From: Marinoscillum sp964351885
Lineage (GTDB): Bacteria; Bacteroidota; Bacteroidia; Cytophagales; Cyclobacteriaceae
Length of the DNA: 20,138 bases
Assembly: GCA_964351885.1 (NCBI GenBank)
Contig: CAYGPP010000064.1
Coordinates: 1-20,138, forward strand
Direction: 5' to 3'
In this document: positions 7,032 through 14,454 of the stretch, piece after piece
Position numbering within the stretch: the first letter of the stretch is position 1
Layout of the letters: each line of letters begins with the position of its first letter
Translations under genes and position numbers: made by a program
The notes under the pieces: generated by a model
The model's input: only the letters and a program-made list of their open reading frames with translations
The model's database searches: none
Told to the model about the DNA's origin: nothing

Positions 7032-8330
7032 TTAGTCCGTAAAAATCTTATCCAGCCAGGTGCTCATTACCTTCAAATATTCTGAGTTGAGTTTTTGAAA
7101 ATAGGGAAACGTATTATCAATATAGGTCATAGAATGCGTGGTGTTTTTGAGTGTGTTCATTTGAAACTGATCATTTCCTGAACTCTTCAAAACTTCTTCG
7201 ATGATTAGGTAACTGTCAAGTGGGATGATTTCATCCGAAAGGCCTTGAATTACCAAAATTGGTTGTGAGACTTTGCTAAAATACGGCAAGCCCGAAAAGT
7301 TCAATTTCACATCTTTGGGATCGTTTGCCTCTGGCAACCAGAGATACTGATACCAATCTGCTTGTTCATAAGCTTTGAGTTCCTTTTGTAGGTTCTCATA
7401 GGATATGATCCCTGAGATGCATTCGAGGGCCTTTTTTTGAACGAGGCTAGCTACCTCAAAGTCATCAACAATGTTATTTCTGTTTTGATTCTTCCAAAAA
7501 TTTAAATCACTCTCTAGGAGCGTGCCACCAGGGCAGCTCACTGAAATCCCAAAACCCAAATCAGGAAGCTTGGACAGAATATATGGCACTTTTATACCAC
7601 CTTGGCTACTGCCTGTAATGCCGATATTGGCTAGGTCCAGTTGAGACTGCTCAGCAAAAAAGCGTACGGCAGCTATATCATCCGAACTTAAATCTTCGAT
7701 AGACGCACTCCACCAGCTGCCCTCAGAGGCTCCCGTGCCACGCTTATCATAGTGGAAGACATGGTAGCCATTTTTTACAAAATAAAGAGCCTCCGCGTTT
7801 GAACCTTTCCTATCTGATCCCTGTGATGAAGTGACAAAAAGGATCCCTTTACCGTTTGGTTTCTTTGGCATCCACATTGAGCCAGACAGCTTTAATCTAT
7901 TTGATTCAAATTGCTGGTTGACTTTTGTATATCCGCTTGTGTCGTTTGGGGCAGATCTTATTAGTTGGGAAACGAAAGTATTTAAAAGTTTTTCACTTTC
8001 TGTGGCATAGACTTTAAGATTTCCTTCCAATAATTTGCCCATTGTTCGAAACTGGTATTCGTATATAAAAAAGTCACTATATACAGAGAAAGTAAGCTTA
8101 TCATCCTCATAAAGGGTATTTCCACATGGAATGCCAAAGGCTTTTTGCTCGTCACTGGAATAGAACGCTTGCATTTTTCCTTCAATCTCTTTAAGCTCTA
8201 TTTTGAAGGATAATGTGTCTGCGTCATAGCTGACCCATCCCTCAAAATATTGAGCGCTCAAACTGGTCGTGGCAATGGTAATTAGTGCAAGAATTAAAGC
8301 AAATGTTCTGTTCATAGTATTGGATGCCAT
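7032..8330 (-). CDS. secreted alpha/beta hydrolase
   Basis: The 432-residue protein starts at 8330; an in-frame ATG at 8315 (MNRTFALILALIT) would also give a clean signal peptide, cut near SLSA|QYF (residue 26). Residues about 27-125 form a beta-rich N-terminal domain without clear relatives. The hydrolase domain covers about 140-430: FHYDKRGTGASEG (192-204), the nucleophile elbow GSSQGG with Ser242, Asp366 in QGLSDEIIP and His399 in TTHSM complete a plausible catalytic triad. The layout resembles secreted acyl-peptidase or esterase-like (EstD/DAP2-type) hydrolases of Bacteroidota, likely acting in the periplasm or outside on an ester or peptide; the substrate is not readable. It follows the 8353-9315 gene by 22 bp and is probably in the same operon. 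Confidence 0.85.
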   Translation of the reverse strand: MASNTMNRTFALILALITIATTSLSAQYFEGWVSYDADTLSFKIELKEIEGKMQAFYSSDEQKAFGIPCGNTLYEDDKLTFSVYSDFFIYEYQFRTMGKLLEGNLKVYATESEKLLNTFVSQLIRSAPNDTSGYTKVNQQFESNRLKLSGSMWMPKKPNGKGILFVTSSQGSDRKGSNAEALYFVKNGYHVFHYDKRGTGASEGSWWSASIEDLSSDDIAAVRFFAEQSQLDLANIGITGSSQGGIKVPYILSKLPDLGFGISVSCPGGTLLESDLNFWKNQNRNNIVDDFEVASLVQKKALECISGIISYENLQKELKAYEQADWYQYLWLPEANDPKDVKLNFSGLPYFSKVSQPILVIQGLSDEIIPLDSYLIIEEVLKSSGNDQFQMNTLKNTTHSMTYIDNTFPYFQKLNSEYLKVMSTWLDKIFTD

Positions 8331-8352
8331 TATCTCAGGTTAGAGTCAATTT

Positions 8353-9315
8353 CTATTGAAGTTTAGTCAGCCATCTTATTGTATTTAAAAATAAATCCGC
8401 GTTATCGCAATTGGGATCATGGATAGTCACGGGAATTTTCTCACCATCAATAAGTAGGTCCAAGCTCCTGAAAATGCCCTGGTCCGTACAGACGATTACT
8501 CTTCCATCACCGAAATTAAAACCGATCATTCCTGCGTAAGCGTCTGACGTTTCTTCAATGTCTATGCTTCCATCATGAGTAGGGGTGAAGTTGATTGTGT
8601 TGTTCGGGAAAGGTAGGATATTGTCTTCAGGATTTCTAAAAATGGCAGCTCCACACAAAAACTTCACCGTATCGGGCAGGAAATTATCTGAAAGCCTCGA
8701 TGCTAAAACAGGATGATTGCTATTGATCATTCCATTTTTCAAGGTCATCAGAAAGTGACTGCACAAGCCGCAATTGTGTCCAGGGAAATTGGGGTGATAA
8801 GCATAGCCGTCCCTAAACTTGATACCAAAGGATTCTAAAAGTGGTAATGCGCCGCTTCCACCCGGGAAGTGACTTAAAAATAGCAACAGGCTACCGCCAT
8901 TATGCACATACTTTGCGATACTGATTACTTCCTCATCACTTAAAGGAGATTTATAAATAACCTCTTCCTTGAGTCCGCTCCCCAATACGATTTGATCATT
9001 CGACATACCATGCAATATGAGCAAGTCTGGGTTCGCCTTCTTGAGATTTGCAGTATCAAGAGGTTTCTTAGTGAATTCAACATCAAAACCATCTTCGTTC
9101 ATGATTCTTAACATCTCGCGAGCGGTCTCTTTACCATAGGCGAGTGAGTAGATGGTGTTGTGTGACTGGTCTATCAGAATCTTTTTTTGGTGGGTATTTT
9201 TCAGCGACTCAAACTGATAATTAAAGATTGTATCAAATTCAGCCTCAACTGTTCCTTGCCCGAAGACTAAACTAGCGTTAAACATTAGAAGGATGATGCT
9301 AATATTTTGTTTCAC
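8353..9315 (-). CDS. secreted protein with class I amidotransferase-like (DUF4350/ThuA-like) fold
   Basis: This 320-residue protein begins with a signal peptide (MKQNISIILLMFNASLVFGQ). KILIDQSHN (45-53), a PDLLILHG strand (96-103) and YVHNGGSLLLFLSH (136-149) are typical of the flavodoxin-like GATase1 superfamily, in the group that includes DUF4350 and ThuA-type proteins, and FNFGDGRVIVCTDQG (267-280, two gaps aside) resembles the last strands of that fold. No classical Cys nucleophile elbow is seen. HNCGLCSH (180-187) is an unusual Cys/His cluster that could bind metal or form a disulphide. Its likely operon partner is the alpha/beta hydrolase 22 bp downstream. The fold is inferred from sequence pattern only and the function is unknown. 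Confidence 0.65.
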   Translation of the reverse strand: MKQNISIILLMFNASLVFGQGTVEAEFDTIFNYQFESLKNTHQKKILIDQSHNTIYSLAYGKETAREMLRIMNEDGFDVEFTKKPLDTANLKKANPDLLILHGMSNDQIVLGSGLKEEVIYKSPLSDEEVISIAKYVHNGGSLLLFLSHFPGGSGALPLLESFGIKFRDGYAYHPNFPGHNCGLCSHFLMTLKNGMINSNHPVLASRLSDNFLPDTVKFLCGAAIFRNPEDNILPFPNNTINFTPTHDGSIDIEETSDAYAGMIGFNFGDGRVIVCTDQGIFRSLDLLIDGEKIPVTIHDPNCDNADLFLNTIRWLTKLQ

Positions 9316-9620
9316 AATGTTATTTGATTATTTAAAGCTTGGGTGGATAACAACGAACGTCCATAGAATCCCTTATTATTTGAATTGTTGAGATGCCTTT
9401 AGATTGACTGAGTAAGCAATATCCCAAATTTATTGACTTCTTTGGACTTCTTTTGCAAATCAATTTCGAGCTATTAAACTAACACCCTTTGCAAAGGTTA
9501 GGAGCTCTATGAACCGCGACTCAGGGAAAGGCTTTAGCTAGAACTGCTCAGAAAATTAAAAATTCACAGAAACATCTTATACGCAAGGCATCTTTCAATA
9601 AAGCACTTGTAGCCGCCTAA
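9316..9620. other. non-coding stretch upstream of the 8353-9315 gene
   Basis: No coding sequence is supported. The minus strand carries TAAATTTG at 9425-9432, a TAnnTTTG match, with a TTG on the same strand at 9456-9458, 23 bp further upstream (a little longer than the usual 19-21). It could start the hydrolase operon with a leader of about 100 bases. Nothing else is recognisable. Confidence 0.4.
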
Positions 9621-9960
9621 TCAACGATCGTTAACGTATGACGGAGGATGACCATATTTACCGGAGGATAAACGCGTAAAGTAGTCAGGATCACTTGCCT
9701 AGGTCATATCCTATTTCGGAAATATTCATATTGGCTTGCTCAATCAAAGTGCGAGTAGATTCTACACGTACGTCATTGACAGAGGAAGAGGATGATTTTC
9801 CGGTTAAGGCTTTCATTTTTCTGAGTAGTTGTGACGTGCTCACTCAGTCCAGGTTGATCATTTTTGTTTTGTCAATATTAAGGATTCTGATGGTAGTGCA
9901 CTAATTGACACAGATGGCTCATGGGAGATAGTCAAAGAATTTCTAAAGAAAGTTTTGGTC
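9621..9960 (-). pseudogene. decayed AraC-type HTH regulator (C-terminal domain)
   Basis: On the minus strand, from about 9862 down to a TGA at 9621-9623, the AraC DNA-binding domain is plainly readable but broken. In one frame it gives STSQLLRKMKALTGKS, then VESTRTLIEQANMNISEIGYD (split: VESTRTLIEQ and ANMNISEIGYD) up to LGK and a stop. One base over, near 9690-9700, it continues SDPDYFTRLSSGKYGHPPSY and ends VNDR. Joined, this is the usual order of helix-turn-helix 1, linker, and the IxEIGYxxGFSDPxYFxRxFKKxxGxxPSxY signature. Upstream to about 9960 there are several in-frame stops, with weak similarity to the start of such a domain. At least one frameshift and several stops make it non-functional. 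The full gene, perhaps a hybrid sensor, is missing. Confidence 0.75.
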
Positions 9961-9985
9961 AGTTGCTAGGTCTGCTGCGATTTAT

Positions 9986-10307
9986 TTAATCTGCTTTAAT
10001 AAAAATTTCTGTGAATGATTTAATCTCACCCCTATTCCAGTATCTAACTGGAGCATTAAGCGGCAAGTCAAACCTTTCGCTCATAAAGCGATCATGCGTT
10101 CTTTTGAAACTGCTATTTGTCAAATCTATGGCATAAACCACTTCATACTCCATGCCTGAATTATACTGAATGAATCTGCGTCGTAGTTCTGTTCTGGCTC
10201 CTCCGGCTTAAAGTTCATAAAATTTTGGTTCGTTTTCCTGAGTGGCGAAGTAACACTTATAGGTGTCTATCTGAATGAATTCATAGTTCCATACGCCCAC
10301 AAGCATG
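9986..10307 (-). pseudogene. tail of an unidentified gene, with an internal stop and cut at 10308
   Basis: One minus-strand frame runs from the junction at 10307 to a TAA at 9986-9988, interrupted only by a TAA at 10208-10210. Before the stop it reads WNYEFIQIDTYKCYFATQEN, after it RRRFIQYNSGMEYEVVYAID and, towards the end, FDLPLNAPVRYWNRGE and FTEIFIKAD. The composition is that of a real soluble protein in both halves, so I read it as one gene with a nonsense mutation that lost its 5' part where the 341-bp permease copy begins. I do not recognise the family. The AraC remnant follows about 25 bp downstream. Confidence 0.5.
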
Positions 10308-10619
10308 GCTTTTTCTGCAGAACAACGCATTAAAGAGCTGGGCATTAGAAAAGTGATGGGAGCGAAGGTGTCGCAGATCATTTTGCTATTCAGTTCTAAA
10401 TTTACACGGTTGATCATAGTGGCTATTATCATCGCTTGCCCAGTTGCTTGGCTATTGGTAGATCATTGGCTGGCGGACTTTGCGAATAGCACGCCCATTG
10501 ATATTTGGGTGTTTGTTTTGGCTGCCTGTGTGACTTTTGCGATTGCTTGGATCACAATTGGCTATCAATCCTTCCGTGCAGCCATTAGAAACCCTGTGGA
10601 GTCATTGAAAAATGAATAG
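10308..10619 (+). pseudogene. truncated copy of the permease gene (last 103 codons)
   Basis: This is the 3' end of the gene at 1456-4209, identical at every base, with the stop codon kept. An ATG contributed by flanking DNA at 10305 is in frame, so a 104-residue peptide holding the last two membrane segments could formally be made. It lacks the periplasmic domains and most of the FtsX core, has no visible ribosome-binding site or promoter, and is best treated as a gene fragment. The absence of any mismatch says it is recent, under gene conversion, or an assembly effect. Confidence 0.9.
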
Positions 10620-10648
10620 TGATTGATTCCAATGCCATGGTTTGTGTC
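10308..10648 (+). repeat. 341-bp exact direct repeat, copy B
   Basis: This is identical to 3898-4238 in the same orientation. On the left it abuts the decayed gene tail with at most 3 bp of shared sequence (GCT). On the right it stops inside a REP unit after GTTTGTGTC, and a second, different REP unit begins at the next base. Confidence 0.95.
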
Positions 10649-10677
10649 CTTTGCCGTGGTTCGTGTCTCCACGAAAC
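10631..10677 (+). repeat. truncated REP joined to the RAYT-flanking REP
   Basis: AATGCCATGGTTTGTGTC (10631-10648) is the first half of a REP unit, cut at the loop. CTTTGCCGTGGTTCGTGTC (10649-10667) then starts a complete unit with the stem TTCGTG/CACGAA around TCTC, ending at 10677. It sits 15 bp beyond the RAYT stop codon and is inverted with respect to the REP at 11301. Confidence 0.85.
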
Positions 10678-10692
10678 ACTGTAATTTAATAG

Positions 10693-11238
10693 TCAGAATT
10701 GCTCACCTAGGTGCTTTAAAAATGAAAAGTGAGTTGACCCATTTTCATAGTAGGAAGCAGAGGAAAACTCATAATCACTAGGATCAGTGACTAGATTCCA
10801 TTTTTCGTTCAATGGGTTCAAGTGAATATAATTGAGTTTTTGATAGGCTACCTCTGGAGTATATAGTTCCATACACAATGAATCTCTCTGCCAAAATTCA
10901 AAGGTTTTATTTGGCGCATCAACATAATGTTTTGGTAATTCATCCGGCTCTAACATTTTCTTGAATTGGTGAGCGGTGAATTTTAAGAGAGAGGCGCTAG
11001 GGGGTTCTTTCCCGTTCATATCATTCAGCTTCCAGATCAAATGGATATGATTAGGCATAATGACAAAGCCATAAACATCTATTAATTTTCGTTGGGATAG
11101 GTGAGTCAGAGAATCGATAATGAATTGCTTGAAATGATCCTTATCCAGAAGAGTTTGCCAATTATTGATTGTTGCTGTCCAGAAGTAGATGGTGCCAATT
11201 GTGAGGCTTGAATTTCTTGGTTTTGTGAAATAATCCAT
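10693..11238 (-). CDS. REP-associated tyrosine transposase (RAYT, Y1_Tnp/TnpA_REP family)
   Basis: The 181-residue protein is an intact Y1 transposase of the RAYT type, a single-strand endonuclease that cuts and rejoins REP palindromes. It shows the HUH metal-binding motif MPNHIHLIW (His64, His66), FWQRDSLCMELYTPE (115-129) and KLNYIHLNPLNEKWN (134-148) with a conserved Tyr137 region, then the usual DPSDYEFSSASYY near the end. Length is in the family range. Inverted REP units lie 15 bp past its stop (10649-10677) and 62 bp before its start (11301-11320), the classic single-copy arrangement of these domesticated IS200/IS605 relatives. No mutation is visible, so it may be active. Which tyrosine is catalytic is not certain from sequence alone. 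Confidence 0.92.
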   Translation of the reverse strand: MDYFTKPRNSSLTIGTIYFWTATINNWQTLLDKDHFKQFIIDSLTHLSQRKLIDVYGFVIMPNHIHLIWKLNDMNGKEPPSASLLKFTAHQFKKMLEPDELPKHYVDAPNKTFEFWQRDSLCMELYTPEVAYQKLNYIHLNPLNEKWNLVTDPSDYEFSSASYYENGSTHFSFLKHLGEQF

Positions 11239-11300
11239 TATCTGTTAAGATAAATATTTTTAACAATAAATGAATGTGCAATTGTTAAGGTTTGCTTAAA

Positions 11301-11330
11301 GTTTCGTGAGGACACGAACCATGGCTAAGG
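11301..11330 (-). repeat. REP palindrome upstream of RAYT
   Basis: GTTTCGTG-AGGA-CACGAACC (11301-11320), followed by ATGGCTAAGG, is the unit in inverted orientation to 10649-10677. The TTCGTG/CACGAA stem is perfect. Together the two units bracket the RAYT gene. Confidence 0.85.
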
Positions 11331-11373
11331 GATTTGCTACGCGTGCTATTGCTGGTTCTGGTCTATAAGTCAC

Positions 11374-11448
11374 ATACCATGGTATAAGAGGTTTATCAAG
11401 CTACAAGCTTGATCAATGATTCCCACAAGTTACGCTTCGCTAAACTTG
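11374..11448. other. cluster of small palindromes past the histidine kinase gene
   Basis: ATACCATGGTAT (11374-11385) is a perfect palindrome; TCAAGC/GCTTGA (11396-11412) and CAAGTT/AACTTG (11426-11448) form short hairpins. On the minus strand they lie just beyond the kinase stop at 11460 and could act as a weak transcription end, though no clear T-tract follows. Confidence 0.4.
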
Positions 11449-11459
11449 CGAGATGGGTG

Positions 11460-12815
11460 TTAATTATCTCCTTTCAAAATACTCTTTGGAAACTTCATAA
11501 TGATTTTCACTCCTTGATCTTCATTCACTGCCTCAATAACCCCATTAAACTCGTGAACAATTGTGTAGGTAATTGATAATCCCAAACCAGAACCTTTATC
11601 TGGATGTTTGGTAGTATAGAAAGGGTCAAAAATACGAGATAAATCATTCTCTGAAATTTTTGAACCAACGTTATAAATGGAAAGACATGCTAGACTCGAT
11701 TCATTCCAAGTTGATATTTTCACCATTCCTGAACCGCTAACTAAATTTTTGAATTCATAAATTGCATTATCTAATACATTGAAAATAGCCTGATGAATTT
11801 TAGCCTTGTTGGCTAGAATCATTGTTGATAATCTATAATCTCTTTCAATTATTAATCCTTTCAATACTTGATGATTGAGAAATACGAGATTATTATCAAG
11901 CGCTATGTTCAAGTCAATTTCAATTAGAGCATCACTGTTCTTATCCGAAAAACTTGAGAGTGCTTGTAGAATTCTCACAGATCGACTAAGTCCATCCTTA
12001 ATCATTCCTTCAGCACAATTGAATTCATCTATACTTTCTTCATTCAGGGAATTTAATAATTCATTTTTTAAGTTGAAAATAATGGTACTTCCTCCTGTGA
12101 TGAAATTCAATGGATTATTTAGCTCATGGGCTAAACCGGCAGTCAAAGTACCTAGTGATGCCATTTTTTCAGATTGCACTAGCTGCTGTTGCGTTGTTCT
12201 TAGTTCTTCGATTGTAGCATTGAGGTAACGTGTTCGATCAGATACTTCAAGTTCTAATCCAGATAAATGAACCTGCAATTTCTCCCGTAAATGGAACTGT
12301 ATACTATATAAGGCAACACAAAGTGCAGTGGTAACAATTTCAAATCGGGTTCCATAGACTACTCCTTGATAGAAATCCGTAATCTCTAAATCACTATTCA
12401 TTCCAAGAATGACGCGCATAATCACTAATACGGGAAGAAGTAATCCAACATAATAGAACAAAACATAAACAAACCAAATAATTGCCTTGAGAATAGTATC
12501 GATTTGATATTTACTTAGCCATTGAAAAAAATACCAACTTACTAAACTTGGAATTAGGTGCATCACAAATGAAGTGATATAAGATCCACCTTCAGGTGTA
12601 TTGATTATTGCTATCAAAGAAGTTCCCAGTGTATAAAGAGGATTAGAAAAATGGAATACACTGATGATCAGAGATATTTCTAATAAGTCACTAGAAATCC
12701 CCTCGAATCCAGCCAAATAAAACTTTAGTTGTCCAAAAATGATTGATAAAAATCCGAAAAATACAAGAAGGAGTAAATCCTTTTGATATGTTTTTCGAAT
12801 AGCAGGAGCTAACAT
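11460..12815 (-). CDS. membrane sensor histidine kinase (orphan)
   Basis: The 451-residue inner-membrane protein has about five hydrophobic segments (near 13-36, 44-72, 80-100, 108-137 and 158-173), a short coiled-coil linker (about 183-216), and a complete kinase core. The H-box is GLAHELNNPLNFI with phospho-acceptor His230, the N-box NVLDNAIYE with Asn350, and the F/G-boxes DPFYTTKHPDKGSGLGLSI (397-415). The NNPLNFI form is that of the NtrB-like/HWE-unrelated HATPase kinases common in Bacteroidota. No response regulator gene is nearby, so it must signal to a partner encoded elsewhere, and no periplasmic sensor domain is visible, which suggests sensing within the membrane. The gene is noticeably more AT-rich than its right-hand neighbours, which may indicate separate ancestry. 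Confidence 0.93.
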   Translation of the reverse strand: MLAPAIRKTYQKDLLLLVFFGFLSIIFGQLKFYLAGFEGISSDLLEISLIISVFHFSNPLYTLGTSLIAIINTPEGGSYITSFVMHLIPSLVSWYFFQWLSKYQIDTILKAIIWFVYVLFYYVGLLLPVLVIMRVILGMNSDLEITDFYQGVVYGTRFEIVTTALCVALYSIQFHLREKLQVHLSGLELEVSDRTRYLNATIEELRTTQQQLVQSEKMASLGTLTAGLAHELNNPLNFITGGSTIIFNLKNELLNSLNEESIDEFNCAEGMIKDGLSRSVRILQALSSFSDKNSDALIEIDLNIALDNNLVFLNHQVLKGLIIERDYRLSTMILANKAKIHQAIFNVLDNAIYEFKNLVSGSGMVKISTWNESSLACLSIYNVGSKISENDLSRIFDPFYTTKHPDKGSGLGLSITYTIVHEFNGVIEAVNEDQGVKIIMKFPKSILKGDN

Positions 12816-13146
12816 AAGATTTGTTTAAGATGAATCAAAATATAATTTATATATAGCTGTTCAGTAAGCTCTATTAAGATTTACTGTTCCTACTTGATTG
12901 AATTTGAACTTAGCTCAATGCCGAGATTTACAAATGTAATGATCAAATTTCGAAGTGGAATTTTATCGTGAAATTGCAAAAGCAAATTCCTTACACAGAA
13001 TCATTGTTACGCTTTTGACTTCTAACCGAAGTTTATCAATTTATGGGAGCAATTTTGAGCCATAATTCATCGCTTTGTCGTGAGATAGGTCGAAGATTGA
13101 TAATCAAATATCAGTATTGACTCTAGAGAAATTGATTTCAAACCTT
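12816..13146. other. AT-rich intergenic stretch
   Basis: It must hold the promoter of the histidine kinase (minus strand, right-to-left) and the end of the rnz transcript. On the minus strand TATATTTTG about 20-30 bp before the kinase ATG is one base off a TAnnTTTG element. No coding sequence, terminator hairpin or RNA gene is recognised. Confidence 0.45.
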
Positions 13147-14064
13147 TCAATGATTCACCACAAAACTTTTACCTTCTTCTGCGAGATCGGTCTCTGGGAA
13201 CTCTGTTCTGGCTTCTTTGAGTAGGGGAGTGAGGTCTCGGTAGCGGGTGGAGAAATGACCTAGGAGTAACTGCCGTACATTGGCGCGCCTGGCTAATTCG
13301 CCTGCTTGCTTGGCCGTGGTATGGTACGTCATGGCGGCTCTGTTGCTCATGTCATCCATAAATGTTGCTTCATGGTAGAGCAGGTCTACGTCTTTGAGCG
13401 CTTCTGCTAGTTCTGGGATCAATCGAGTATCTGAGCAGAAAGCGTAGCTGTAAGGTTTTTTGGGAGGGAAGGTAGCGGTAGCATTTTCATATTTGAGCTG
13501 TCCGTCCTCATCGTAGACATCTTCACCGTTGCGGAGTAGATTAGCTTCTATTGGAGTGAGTTTCTTGTCTACTACTTGCTTGTTGATGCCACGCTTCTTG
13601 AGCTTCTCCTGAAACAAATATCCAGAGCATGCCACTCGGTGATCTAACGGAATGGTGGTGACAGTCATCTTCTCCGTTTCATAAACCACCGAAGATTCTC
13701 CAGCTATCCATTCATGAAACTTAATGTCGTAGGAGAGGCGCGTGTCGGAGTATTTCAGTTGTAGCTGAAGGATTTCTTTCAATCCGGGAGGGCCAATAAT
13801 GAGTAAATCAGCTTTGCGTCCGTATAGGTGCAGCGTAGAGATGAGCCCGATCAAACCATAATAATGATCTCCATGCAAGTGGGAGATCAAAATGTGGTTG
13901 ATTCGCGAAAGCTTGATCTTATACTTTTTGATCTGTAGCTGTGTGCCTTCCCCACAGTCTATGAGGAAGTATTGATCCTGTACACGAAGGAGCTGTGAGG
14001 TATGGTGCCTATTGTGTGCAAAGGCAGCCGAGTTAGATCCTAATATTTGTAATTCTAACGCCAA
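13147..14064 (-). CDS. rnz: ribonuclease Z (tRNA 3' processing endonuclease)
   Basis: This 305-residue metallo-beta-lactamase protein is a short-form tRNase Z, which removes the 3' trailer from tRNA precursors in the cytoplasm. It has the zinc motif HLHGDH (62-67), further ligands at His142, Asp212 (FCSDTR) and His270 (LLGHFSTRY), the family-specific HEAT motif (231-234) and an HTT version of the HST loop (248-250). The lysine-rich insert at about 152-185 is the flexible arm that grips tRNA. It starts at an ATG at 14064, 6 bp after the STAS gene, and is the last gene of the purC-STAS-rnz cluster. All key residues are present. Confidence 0.95.
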   Translation of the reverse strand: MALELQILGSNSAAFAHNRHHTSQLLRVQDQYFLIDCGEGTQLQIKKYKIKLSRINHILISHLHGDHYYGLIGLISTLHLYGRKADLLIIGPPGLKEILQLQLKYSDTRLSYDIKFHEWIAGESSVVYETEKMTVTTIPLDHRVACSGYLFQEKLKKRGINKQVVDKKLTPIEANLLRNGEDVYDEDGQLKYENATATFPPKKPYSYAFCSDTRLIPELAEALKDVDLLYHEATFMDDMSNRAAMTYHTTAKQAGELARRANVRQLLLGHFSTRYRDLTPLLKEARTEFPETDLAEEGKSFVVNH

Positions 14065-14070
14065 GGTGAA

Positions 14071-14454
14071 TTATTCTCCCTCTTCCTCTGCAGCTTTTAA
14101 TCCTCTTTCGATCTCTTCAAACATGACCGCATCTTGTCCTTCTTCTACTGTAGGTAAGATATTCATCACTTTGTCCAATTGGCTAATGCTGATCAACTTA
14201 GCTACATGATCGTTGAGCTTACAAATTACGAATGAGCCTTTTTCTGAAAACAATCGATTGCCCACAAGCAAAGCACTTAACCCAGACGAATCAGAGTACT
14301 TCACATTTTCCATATTGAGAATAAGGTTCTTCACACCTTCTGCCTGAAGTGTCACCAACTCAGACTTTACCTCTGGGGCGATGGTTGAATCTAGTTTCTC
14401 CTCGTCTATGCTTACGATCGTATATGCGTCTTGTCTGTCTATTGAAAATTTCAT
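14071..14454 (-). CDS. STAS domain protein, anti-sigma factor antagonist-like
   Basis: This 127-residue protein is a single STAS domain like SpoIIAA/RsbV. The phosphorylation-loop motif YSDSSGLSALLVGN (53-66) keeps the serine (Ser56 or Ser57) that a partner anti-sigma kinase would phosphorylate; LILNMENVKY is the preceding strand. The tail (about 108-127) is strongly acidic, ending EEEGE, which is an extra compared with SpoIIAA. Its ATG overlaps the purC stop by four bases (ATGA), so translation is coupled to purC, and rnz follows 6 bp on. No anti-sigma kinase or sigma gene is near, so its partner is unknown. The STAS-rnz neighbourhood is, as far as I recall, widespread in Bacteroidota. Confidence 0.9.
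   Translation of the reverse strand: MKFSIDRQDAYTIVSIDEEKLDSTIAPEVKSELVTLQAEGVKNLILNMENVKYSDSSGLSALLVGNRLFSEKGSFVICKLNDHVAKLISISQLDKVMNILPTVEEGQDAVMFEEIERGLKAAEEEGE

Noticed and set aside
9695..9904. Plus-strand open frame of 69 codons
   Set aside because: It is antisense to the decayed AraC helix-turn-helix, whose signature is clear on the minus strand.
9832..9969. Plus-strand frame ending in a plausible acidic/hydrophobic tail (SWEIVKEFLKK)
   Set aside because: It looks protein-like, but it has no start, lies antisense to the AraC remnant, and matches no family I recognise.
885..11330. CRISPR array or integron built from the dispersed palindromes
   Set aside because: The units are scattered, inverted relative to each other, have no regular spacers, and no cas or integrase gene is present; the RAYT link explains them.
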